Assembly (NCBI GenBank): GCA_002429385.1
Contig: DIZL01000058.1
Coordinates: forward strand, 21,081-85,080
DNA from: Prolixibacteraceae bacterium UBA6029
GTDB lineage: Bacteria; Bacteroidota; Bacteroidia; Bacteroidales; Prolixibacteraceae
Direction of reading: 5' to 3'
DNA length: 64,000 nt
Below, one piece after another: positions 43,207 through 51,143 of the stretch; the stretch's first letter is position 1, and every line of letters begins with the position of its first letter. Both the position numbers and the translations under genes were made by a program. The notes below the pieces were generated by a model. That model searched no databases, was not told where the DNA came from, and saw nothing but the letters and a program-made list of their open reading frames with translations.

Positions 43207-44193
43207 TTAGAATGCTTTTTCTCCGAAGTATTTCATGAACTGAACTCTTTCCCAGGCTTGAGCTGAGGAAGTAGTTTGACTCAGAGTGCCTTTGAAATCA
43301 GATATTGACTTATATCCTTTCTGATCCATCCATTTAGAGATTTCAAGATTCATACGGGTAATGACTGAAGGTCCCTCATGGTAAATGACTGAAGCAATCT
43401 GAACGGCAGAAGCGCCTGCCAGTATAAATTTCAAAGCGGTTTCAGCAGAATGGATTCCCGTTGTGGCCGAAAGGTCACATTTGCAGATACCGGATAGAAC
43501 GCCTGTCCATTTCAACGGCATAAGGTAATCGTGCGGAGAACTTAAAACATCAGAAACCACAACACTTTGTGTCTCAATATCAATATCAGGATTATAGAAA
43601 CGGTTAAAAATCGTGATTCCGGCTATTCCTGAATTGGATAATTTCTGAACAAATCCGGCAAGATTGGAAAAGTAGTGACTTATTTTAATTGAAACCGGAA
43701 TCTTTACCACCTGAAGAATTCTGAAAATAGTTTCAGAATAAAACTGTTCATTGACCTCTGCTGTTTTAGATGTGTCAGAAGGTGTAATGAACATGTTGAG
43801 TTCCAGGGCGTCCGCACCAGCTTCTTCTATCTTCCGGGCAAATAAGACCCAGTCATTTGAACTTACACAGTTTATGCTTGCAACAATGGGGACAGTTGTT
43901 TTTGCTTTCACCTCAGAAATCAGGCGAATATACTTCTTGATGTTTTCATCCTTAATGACATAGTCAAAATAATCCAGGTATTCAGGATCAGAATGAATAT
44001 CTGAGCGAAGACTGAGCTCTTCCTGCAATTCGTGATAAATTTCTTCCTCAAAGATTGATTTTAACACAACGGCTCCGGCACCAGCCTCAGCCAATTTGAT
44101 AACTTGTTCCGCATGACCAGTCATACTGCTGCTTGCAGCTATTACCGGGCTTTTTAAATCGAGTCCAAAGAATCGGGTGGATATATTTGCCAT
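43207..44193 (-). CDS. Dihydroorotate dehydrogenase-like flavoprotein
   Basis: A 328-aa FMN-dependent TIM-barrel protein of the PyrD-like group: LKSPVIAASSSMTGHAEQVIK at the start, then GADALELNMF, IKISHYFSNLAGF and CDLSATTGIHSAE. The class seen in anaerobes is annotated as dihydroorotate dehydrogenase-like; its substrate may not be dihydroorotate. It lies upstream-adjacent to nfnBA only across a MITE-like palindrome, so a common electron-transfer role is possible but not shown. Confidence 0.85.
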   Translation of the reverse strand: MANISTRFFGLDLKSPVIAASSSMTGHAEQVIKLAEAGAGAVVLKSIFEEEIYHELQEELSLRSDIHSDPEYLDYFDYVIKDENIKKYIRLISEVKAKTTVPIVASINCVSSNDWVLFARKIEEAGADALELNMFITPSDTSKTAEVNEQFYSETIFRILQVVKIPVSIKISHYFSNLAGFVQKLSNSGIAGITIFNRFYNPDIDIETQSVVVSDVLSSPHDYLMPLKWTGVLSGICKCDLSATTGIHSAETALKFILAGASAVQIASVIYHEGPSVITRMNLEISKWMDQKGYKSISDFKGTLSQTTSSAQAWERVQFMKYFGEKAF

Positions 44194-44227
44194 AACAAAA
44201 TGATTTACAATATAATGATTTACAATT

Positions 44228-44358
44228 CAATGTCGTTTAGTTAGTGTCGTCATTGCGATCCCGAGGACTCGGGAGAAGCAATCCATTGATTTAAAGATTG
44301 CTTCGTTTCTCGCAATGACGACACTTTCTTAAGTTACTTTCTTAACTAAACGACATTG
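44228..44358. mobile_element. MITE-like nested palindrome with CGTCATTGCGA motif
   Basis: Ends: CAATGTCGTTTAGTTA (44228-44243) and its perfect complement at 44343-44358. Inner arms: AGTGTCGTCATTGCGA (44243-44258) with its complement at 44310-44325. The words CGTCATTGCGA and AAGCAATC belong to a dispersed palindromic repeat seen in several bacterial phyla. No coding capacity. Confidence 0.6.
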
Positions 44359-44418
44359 ATTTACAAATGACGATTTAGTCCGATAAGCAAAAATAGTAAA
44401 TAGTCAATAAACAAATGG

Positions 44419-45909
44419 TCAATTGACTAGATGCTTTTCCTGAAGGTATTGATCCATGGAGGCGGCAGCTTTACGACCGTCACCCATAGCCAGAATTACG
44501 GTTGCACCGCCCCTGACAATATCACCTCCTGCAAATAGTTCAGGAATAGAACTTTGCATAGTTTCTTCGTTTACCTCGATGGTGCCCCATTTGCTGACTT
44601 TCAGAGCTTTCACTTCTGAAGGGATGAGTGGGTTAGGCGAAACACCAACAGCAACAATAACCAGGTCAACCGGAATGTCATATTCTGAACCTTCCTGAAC
44701 AACAGGACGTCGACGACCTGAAGCATCAGGTTCGCCAAGGACCATGCGTTGAACGCGCATACGGTTTACTTTTCCTTTTTCGTCGGCGAAATATTCAACC
44801 GGATTGGCCAGATTCAGAAACTCTATGCCTTCTTCTTCGGCATGGTGAACTTCCTCTACACGGGCAGGCATTTCAGCCCGGGAACGTCGATAGATTATAA
44901 TAGCACGCTCAGCGCCAAGTCTTTTTGCCGTACGAACAGAGTCCATAGCGGTATTTCCGCCACCGATTACAGCAACGTTTTTGCCCTTGATGACCGGAGT
45001 ATCAAATTCATCATTGCTGGCATTCATCAGGTTTACCCTGGTGAGGTATTCGTTTGACGAAAGAATCCCATTGTAGTTTTCTCCCGGAATATTCATAAAG
45101 CGTGGCAGACCGGCTCCGCTGGCGACAAAGAAGGCTTCGAAACCTTCGGTCTTTAAATCATCGAAGCTGGCTGTTTTTCCAACTATAAAGTTTCTGACAA
45201 ATTTAACTCCCATCTTCTGAAGGTTGTCAAGTTCAACATCAACAATCTTATTAGGAAGCCTGAATTCGGGAATACCGTATTTCAATACGCCGCCTATTTC
45301 ATGAAGAGCTTCAAAAACGGTTACATCGTAACCCAGTTTAATCATGTCGCCTGCAAATGACAAGGAGGCAGGACCTGAGCCGATAGCGGCTACTTTTATT
45401 CCGTTTGGGGGCGCAACTTCGGGCACAGACATAAATCCGCTTTCGCGTTCGTAGTCGGCAGCAAATCGCTCTAAATGGCCAATGGCAACAGGTTCTTTTT
45501 TTAATTTCAGGGTATAGAAACAGGAGGCTTCACATTGTTTTTCCTGAGGGCAAACACGGCCACAAACAGCAGGAAGGGCTGAAGTTTCTTTCAGTGTTTT
45601 TGCTGCTTCAAGGAAACTTCCCAATTCAATATATTTGACAAATTTCGGAATGTTAATGCTGACCGGGCATCCTTCAATACAGGTTGGATTCACACAATCG
45701 AGACACCTGGCGGCTTCAGATTGGGTCTGTGTTTCACTTAATCCGATATTTACTTCCCTATCCTGATAGCGGATGCGAACAGAAGGATCCATCTCGGGCA
45801 TCCTGACTCTGATCATTGCTGTACGATCTTTGGCTGCAATCTTTTTTCTTAATTCGGTACGCCATTCTTTCTCGCGTTCACTCCGAAGATATTCGTTGTT
45901 TGTTGACAT
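44419..45909 (-). CDS. nfnB: NfnB-like NADPH:ferredoxin oxidoreductase large subunit (GltD-like)
   Basis: A 496-aa flavoprotein with an N-terminal Fe-S region (CLDCVNPTCIEGCPV and VCGRVCPQEKQCEASC) and two nucleotide-binding Rossmann folds (VAAIGSGPASLSFAG, VAVIGGGNTAMDSV). It is homologous to the glutamate synthase small subunit, but pairing with the adjacent FAD/NAD protein identifies it as the large subunit of the electron-bifurcating transhydrogenase that links NADH, NADPH and ferredoxin. Starts 11 bp after the small-subunit gene. Anaerobic metabolism is implied. Confidence 0.85.
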   Translation of the reverse strand: MSTNNEYLRSEREKEWRTELRKKIAAKDRTAMIRVRMPEMDPSVRIRYQDREVNIGLSETQTQSEAARCLDCVNPTCIEGCPVSINIPKFVKYIELGSFLEAAKTLKETSALPAVCGRVCPQEKQCEASCFYTLKLKKEPVAIGHLERFAADYERESGFMSVPEVAPPNGIKVAAIGSGPASLSFAGDMIKLGYDVTVFEALHEIGGVLKYGIPEFRLPNKIVDVELDNLQKMGVKFVRNFIVGKTASFDDLKTEGFEAFFVASGAGLPRFMNIPGENYNGILSSNEYLTRVNLMNASNDEFDTPVIKGKNVAVIGGGNTAMDSVRTAKRLGAERAIIIYRRSRAEMPARVEEVHHAEEEGIEFLNLANPVEYFADEKGKVNRMRVQRMVLGEPDASGRRRPVVQEGSEYDIPVDLVIVAVGVSPNPLIPSEVKALKVSKWGTIEVNEETMQSSIPELFAGGDIVRGGATVILAMGDGRKAAASMDQYLQEKHLVN

Positions 45910-45919
45910 TTTCTAATGA

Positions 45920-46744
45920 TTAATTGAGTTTCAAATACCGTTCGTTAGCTACCTTTTCCTCAGCTGAATATCCACCCAATCGCATGATTAACTCGTCAAA
46001 ATCAATCTGATGGGCATCAAATTCAGGTCCATCGATACAGGTAAATAAAGTATGTCCGCCGACACTGACCCTGCAGGCGCCACACATACCTGTTCCATCA
46101 ACCATGATGGCATTAAGGCTGGCCTGTGTAGGTATCTCGTATTTTTTGGTCAGAAGCGAAGTAAATTTCATCATCACCGCAGGACCAATGGCAATACATT
46201 CGTCCACCTTTTCACGTAGTATAACGGCTTCAGCGCCGGCTGTAACCAACCCTTTGGTTCCGTAGGATCCGTCGTCAGTCATGACAATCACCTCATCTGA
46301 CCATTTTCGTATTTCATCTTCCAGAATAATCAGGTCTTTATTGCGGGCAGCCAAAATGGAAATAACGCGGCTTCCGGCTTTTTTGAAAGCTTCAACGATG
46401 GGTAACATAGGTGCAACACCAACACCGCCACCACAAGCCAATATCGTTCCGGCATTATGAATATGAGTAGCTTTTCCAAGGGGACCAACTACATCAAGGA
46501 TCGAATCTCCCACATTCAGTTCGAATAGTTTTGAGGAACTGACACCCATTCGTTGAACCACTAAATCAATAGTTCCTTTCACAGGATCAGCGCCGGCAAT
46601 GGTCAGCGGAATGCGCTCCCCTTTTTCATCAACTCGTATGATCACAAAATGACCAGGCTTACGCGAACGGGCAATTCGCGGAGCATCAACAACAAACTTG
46701 GCTACTTTTTCGGAAAAAAGAACCTTCTCTACTATCTGGTTCAT
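45920..46744 (-). CDS. nfnA: NfnA-like FAD/NAD-binding small subunit
   Basis: A 274-aa protein from the ATG at 46744 (MNQIVEKVLF). Ferredoxin-NADP reductase fold: FAD-binding barrel (PGHFVIIRVDEKGERIPLTI), NAD-binding GTILACGGGVGVAPMLP, and a C-terminal [2Fe-2S] site (MVDGTGMCGACRV...LFTC). Related to PyrK and sulfide dehydrogenase beta. With NfnB it forms the cytoplasmic bifurcating complex. First gene of the pair. Confidence 0.87.
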   Translation of the reverse strand: MNQIVEKVLFSEKVAKFVVDAPRIARSRKPGHFVIIRVDEKGERIPLTIAGADPVKGTIDLVVQRMGVSSSKLFELNVGDSILDVVGPLGKATHIHNAGTILACGGGVGVAPMLPIVEAFKKAGSRVISILAARNKDLIILEDEIRKWSDEVIVMTDDGSYGTKGLVTAGAEAVILREKVDECIAIGPAVMMKFTSLLTKKYEIPTQASLNAIMVDGTGMCGACRVSVGGHTLFTCIDGPEFDAHQIDFDELIMRLGGYSAEEKVANERYLKLN

Positions 46745-46919
46745 TATACTCGTTTTAAATAGTTTTTTTGAAATGAACGCCAAAAATAACATTGTACAAA
46801 GAATATATACTCATTAGCCTTTTCTTTTTTTCAAGGTTAAGTTATTTGAAGACTAATCTTAACTGAGTGTTAAGAATGAAAAGGAGTTGTTTGAAGGAAA
46901 GAGAGGAAAAAAGTTACAC

Positions 46920-46947
46920 ATTCCATCCTTCAAAAAAGAGATGGAAT
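46920..46947. repeat. GATTCCATC-type hairpin, degenerate copy 3
   Basis: ATTCCATC (46920-46927) pairs with GATGGAAT (46940-46947); the middle TTCAAAAAAGA matches copies at 41519 and 42383. The stem is shorter, so this copy has decayed. Confidence 0.5.
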
Positions 46948-46976
46948 TAATGGTGTCCATGAACTACGACTAATAA

Positions 46977-47197
46977 TCAGCAATAATAGAGCGTATCGGC
47001 GCTCAATTTCTGATCGTTTGGCCAGGCAATAAAATAGCCGTTATTTTTCACCAGCCGAAAGTAACCCGGGTCTTTTAATTGCGAGAATCAAAAAAAGTTG
47101 CAAAATCGACAAACTTGGTTTTACCGTCTGAAAATTCCACACAAAGGCAATACTCACTTGCAACCTTTACATTTTTAATCGTGTCTATTATTCGAGT
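46977..47197 (-). pseudogene. Frameshifted DUF2442 gene
   Basis: Read on the minus strand, one frame gives IKNVKVASEYCLCVEFSDG and KTKFVDFATFFDSRN then a stop; two bases on, another frame continues KDPGYFRLVKNNGYFIAWPN and DQKLSADTLYYC then a stop at 46977. Together these are a complete DUF2442 protein (typical VEFSDGK, KDP-YF, WPN). Adding one base near 47075 (AAT TTA AAA GAC) would restore it. No ATG is in frame after the stop at 47201-47203. It follows the RelE-like toxin gene. Confidence 0.75.
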
Positions 47198-47206
47198 GGT
47201 TTAATT

Positions 47207-47521
47207 TTATGTGTTCTTTCTCTTCAACTTTTTGGGATTCATTCTGCAATCAAACACGGTAGCTATTGAAATTATATCTTCATCAATCCAGTAAACAATT
47301 TTATAGTTTCCTTCTATTAAATACCGTATTTCCTTATTCAAATGTGCCAACATCTCCTCTTTCTGTCCAACACGAGGTGTTTGCTCCAGCAGTATTGTTT
47401 TATCAACAATGGCATTCGAAAACTTGTCTGCAACTTTCTTACTTACATTAAAATACAAATAGTCATAGATTGATCGTAGTTCCTCTATGGCATTATCCGA
47501 CCAAACAACAACTATTTCCAT
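47207..47521 (-). CDS. RelE/ParE-family toxin
   Basis: A 104-aa ParE/RelE toxin: VVWSDNAIEELRSIYDYLYF, VDKTILLEQTPRVGQKE, EIRYLIEGNYKIVYWIDED and the closing FDCRMNPKKL are diagnostic strands and helices. It starts 10 bp inside its antitoxin gene. ParE types poison gyrase and RelE types cut mRNA; the sequence does not decide. A broken DUF2442 gene lies directly downstream. Confidence 0.85.
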   Translation of the reverse strand: MEIVVVWSDNAIEELRSIYDYLYFNVSKKVADKFSNAIVDKTILLEQTPRVGQKEEMLAHLNKEIRYLIEGNYKIVYWIDEDIISIATVFDCRMNPKKLKRKNT

Positions 47522-47754
47522 GTTGAAATTTCTTGCTTTAACTTTCTGGCACTTTTAACCCGATTACTTTTGACATCTTCAATTGCCTTTTCAACACGGA
47601 GTTCATATTCCTTAAGAGTCATCGGTTCTATTTCTTTTTCGAACACTTTTTCTCTTTCATGTTTTAACATTTCTTCAAATTGGTCAAGAATGTTGGTATT
47701 GGCATATTTCAGAAATTCCTGAATAAACTGTATTTTCCTCGACTGTAAGTCCAT
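47512..47754 (-). CDS. Antitoxin partner of the RelE/ParE toxin
   Basis: An 80-aa helical protein from MDLQSRKIQFIQEFLKYA (ATG at 47754; an in-frame start at 47793 is less likely). It matches small antitoxins of Bacteroidota that begin with this helix and end in a basic segment (KSARKLKQEISTWK) for toxin binding. The toxin gene overlaps its end. Confidence 0.75.
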   Translation of the reverse strand: MDLQSRKIQFIQEFLKYANTNILDQFEEMLKHEREKVFEKEIEPMTLKEYELRVEKAIEDVKSNRVKSARKLKQEISTWK

Positions 47755-48066
47755 AAATATATTTTTTTTCGTAAAGATAAGATTTTCGCACAATGTCTGA
47801 ACAAGATTTTAATGATTTAACGATGACTCCTGGATGAAAGCTCACCAGATCACTTTTAAAACTCACCAATTGGGATTCTCAACTAATAATGAAATTTATG
47901 AAACCTCATTTGGGTAAAAAGGTTAAGCTTAAATGAAAAACGCTGCATCAAAAAGAGAAAATCGCCAGCCCAATTAAGAAAGTCCTATCTTTAAAGTTTT
48001 GTTTGCGTCCGAAAACTCAAATGAAAAACTGTTCAGGAAGTTTAACATTCAATAAACCGATAAAAG

Positions 48067-51006
48067 TTGACTCAGGAATTTATCATCGCAATATCAGAAC
48101 ATCGTTCTCTAGGCAATATTTTTGTTCCTCTATTAATCGAGAAAGAACGTTCGTATTACTCTGTAAAAAAAGTTGTTAAGCTACGTGACTACAAAAGCGG
48201 AGAGGTAGTACTGAACGAAACCGAACTGGAAATGCTTAAGTTCATTGAAAACTACAGCGATGAAAACCTATTGAAAAAGTTCTCCAAGAAAGGCGATAAA
48301 ACAACCTTCTTCCAGAATATGGAAGGTGAGTTGTTTCAGAAACACATTATTCCGTACATCGACAAATACATTTTCAGGTGTGTTTTACTGCTGATGAAAG
48401 GAAATACCCGTTTGTTTTTCAAACAGGCCAAATATTCACACCTTTATGATGAAGATGCAATCCTGATAAACCAGACCTTTTCGGAAAGTGTTTTCTATTT
48501 TAACCGGGATGAGACCGGCACTCAATACCAGTTGAAAATTAATCATGAAGGGCAACCGGTAGAATTGCTGCACAAGACAATCCGTATGGTATGTACCTCG
48601 CCATGTTGTTTTGTCCACCTGAATCAGCTGTATATTTTCAAGCAACTATCAGGGAAAAAGATAGTTCCATTTCTGACCAAAGAGTCTGTCTCAATTCCCA
48701 AACAATCAGAAGATAAATATTACCAGTCCTTTGTCCTGAATACAATTAAGGAATCAAAGGTTATTGCCACCGGATTTGAAATTATTGAAAGTCTTCCGCC
48801 AAGAAAGACCATTCTTTCGCTCGAGCAGGATTTATCCTTGAGTCCGGTTCTGATCGTTAAATTTAAGTATGAAAACAATCTGTACCTTGCTGATGCAGTT
48901 TCGAGTGTGTTTGTGAGTTTTGAAAAGAGCCATGGGAACTATTTATTCAAGAAATTTGTTCGGGACAGAAAATGGGAGGAAGAACAGCTTGGATTACTGA
49001 AGGAACTTGGTCTGAAATACAATAATGGGTATTGGTATACGGATAGAGATAAACAAAAATCTGAAGAAGATAACTATTACGGGGTTATTCAATGGTTAAC
49101 CAAGAATCGGAAGGAACTTGATGATTCCGGATACCAGATTCAACAGAGCAAGCTCAATAAGAAATATTTCACAGGTAGTCAGTTGCTCGAAGTTCAGATA
49201 AAGAGCAATGAAGATTGGTTTGACATTCATGCAATAGTCAAATTCGGGGATTACCAGATTCCTTTTATCAAACTTCGTAAATACATTCTAAATGATATCA
49301 GGGAGTTTGAACTTCCTTCAGGAGAAATTGCAATTCTGCCACTCGAATGGTTCGCTTCTTATCGTGATATCTTTCCGTTTGCCAAAGTTGATGGCAACAT
49401 ACTGAAGCTCAAAAAACATCATTTCCAGCTTTTACAGGATAAGATCAAAGGTATTGATCAGCATTATTTCAATAATCTGGAACAAATAAATTCAGGTTTT
49501 AATCTGCCCATTGAACTTCCTGTTGATTTAAATGCACAGCTGAGGAATTACCAAAGCGAAGGGTTTTCATGGATGTATCATTTATATGAAAACCAGCTGG
49601 GAGGATGTCTGGCTGACGATATGGGACTTGGTAAAACAATTCAGGCACTTGCACTTCTGTTGAAAATCAGGAAGAAGAATACGCTTTCATTTCTGGAAGA
49701 ACCAGAAGCTGATCATATCACTCAACTATCCCTTTTCGGATCAGGCACAACAACAACTGAAATTCAGCCTGCATCATTGATCGTCATGCCTACTTCATTG
49801 GTACACAACTGGGCCAATGAAATTCATAAATTTGCTCCCTCACTTAATGTGTACAAACATATTGGAAGCCAAAGGAATAAGTCGAATAAAATGGCTTCAG
49901 CTGTCCGGTTTTATGATGTGATTCTAACCACCTATGGAACCCTACGGAACGATTACGAGATGCTACGGTCGTTCAATTTTCATTACCTGATCCTGGATGA
50001 GAGTCAGAACATTAAAAATCCGACCTCTAAAACCTATAAGAGCATCATTGAGGTCCGTTCAAAATATAAACTGGTTATTACCGGAACCCCAATAGAAAAT
50101 TCCCTGTCTGATTTATGGTCTCAGCTTAACTTCCTAAACAAAGGATTGCTTGGAAGTTTGCCTTATTTCAAACGTGAGTTTATCACTCCAATCGAGAAAA
50201 AGAATGATGAACAACAGGAAGCTAAATTGCAAAAACTGATTCGCCCATTTGTGCTGAGAAGAACAAAGGAGGAAGTTGCCAGTGATTTACCAGCCATGAC
50301 CGAGCAGATCAGGTTTTGCGAAATGACCGATGAACAGCGTGAAACTTACGATACCGAAAAATCAGCTATACGGAACGCTATACTCAAAAACATCGAGACG
50401 AATGGAATGAAGAAATCGGCTCTTGTTGTCCTTCAGGGATTAACAAAACTTCGTCAGTTGGCAAACCATCCTTCGCTTGTAAGTAAAGAAGATGAATCGG
50501 AATCGGGAAAATTCAATGAAATCTATCGGTGCCTGAAGAATCTGGTTGCTGAAAACCATAAGGTATTGATCTTCTCTTCGTTTGTTAAACATCTGGAATT
50601 GCTTCAGACTAAAATTGAAGCGAAAGACTGGAAATACTCAAAGCTAACCGGGAAAACAGTCGATAGGCAGGAAGTGATCAGGCAGTTCCAGGAAGACCCG
50701 GATAATCATATCTTCCTGATTTCGCTCAAAGCCGGTGGGGTAGGGCTCAACCTCACCTCTGCCGATTATGTGTTCATTATTGACCCCTGGTGGAATCCTG
50801 CTGCCGAAAATCAGGCCATAAACCGTGCGCACCGTATTGGTCAGGATAAAAAGGTATTTGTTTATCGTTTTATTACTGAAGATTCAATCGAAGAAAAGAT
50901 TCAGACTTTGAAATCGAAGAAATCGGCATTGGCTGAAAAGTTCATTAGCTCAAACAATCCGCTTAATATTGTAAGTGAAGAAGAAATTATGAGTTTATTC
51001 AGCTAA
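48067..51006 (+). CDS. SNF2-family DEAD/DEAH-box helicase with TTG start
   Basis: A 979-aa SNF2/Rad54-like ATPase. The start must be TTG at 48067 or an inner codon, because a TAA lies two codons upstream. Residues 1-490 are a long N-terminal region of unknown fold; 490-780 is RecA domain 1 with LADDMGLGKTIQALAL (Walker A), LDESQNI (Walker B) and ITGTPIENS; 820-979 is RecA domain 2 with SLKAGGVGLNLTSAD and NQAINRAHRIGQ. It should move along duplex DNA and remodel bound proteins. Bacterial members are implicated in transcription recycling, repair or phage defence; nothing nearby decides. Confidence 0.9.
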   Translation: MTQEFIIAISEHRSLGNIFVPLLIEKERSYYSVKKVVKLRDYKSGEVVLNETELEMLKFIENYSDENLLKKFSKKGDKTTFFQNMEGELFQKHIIPYIDKYIFRCVLLLMKGNTRLFFKQAKYSHLYDEDAILINQTFSESVFYFNRDETGTQYQLKINHEGQPVELLHKTIRMVCTSPCCFVHLNQLYIFKQLSGKKIVPFLTKESVSIPKQSEDKYYQSFVLNTIKESKVIATGFEIIESLPPRKTILSLEQDLSLSPVLIVKFKYENNLYLADAVSSVFVSFEKSHGNYLFKKFVRDRKWEEEQLGLLKELGLKYNNGYWYTDRDKQKSEEDNYYGVIQWLTKNRKELDDSGYQIQQSKLNKKYFTGSQLLEVQIKSNEDWFDIHAIVKFGDYQIPFIKLRKYILNDIREFELPSGEIAILPLEWFASYRDIFPFAKVDGNILKLKKHHFQLLQDKIKGIDQHYFNNLEQINSGFNLPIELPVDLNAQLRNYQSEGFSWMYHLYENQLGGCLADDMGLGKTIQALALLLKIRKKNTLSFLEEPEADHITQLSLFGSGTTTTEIQPASLIVMPTSLVHNWANEIHKFAPSLNVYKHIGSQRNKSNKMASAVRFYDVILTTYGTLRNDYEMLRSFNFHYLILDESQNIKNPTSKTYKSIIEVRSKYKLVITGTPIENSLSDLWSQLNFLNKGLLGSLPYFKREFITPIEKKNDEQQEAKLQKLIRPFVLRRTKEEVASDLPAMTEQIRFCEMTDEQRETYDTEKSAIRNAILKNIETNGMKKSALVVLQGLTKLRQLANHPSLVSKEDESESGKFNEIYRCLKNLVAENHKVLIFSSFVKHLELLQTKIEAKDWKYSKLTGKTVDRQEVIRQFQEDPDNHIFLISLKAGGVGLNLTSADYVFIIDPWWNPAAENQAINRAHRIGQDKKVFVYRFITEDSIEEKIQTLKSKKSALAEKFISSNNPLNIVSEEEIMSLFS

Positions 51007-51143
51007 AGAAGTGTTTGCCTAATTGCTTTTTCAATATACATTTGCATCCATATTTTTCTAATTGATTACAAAGGATTTTAGTCCTTTAACCAAAGCAGAT
51101 AATAGAATTAAAATCAGAATAAAGAACCGATCAAACTTAGAAC

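Noticed and set aside
44419..45909. Glutamate synthase small subunit (gltD)
   Set aside because: Sequence is of that type, but no large-subunit gene is nearby, and the adjacent FAD/NAD protein makes the bifurcating transhydrogenase the better reading.
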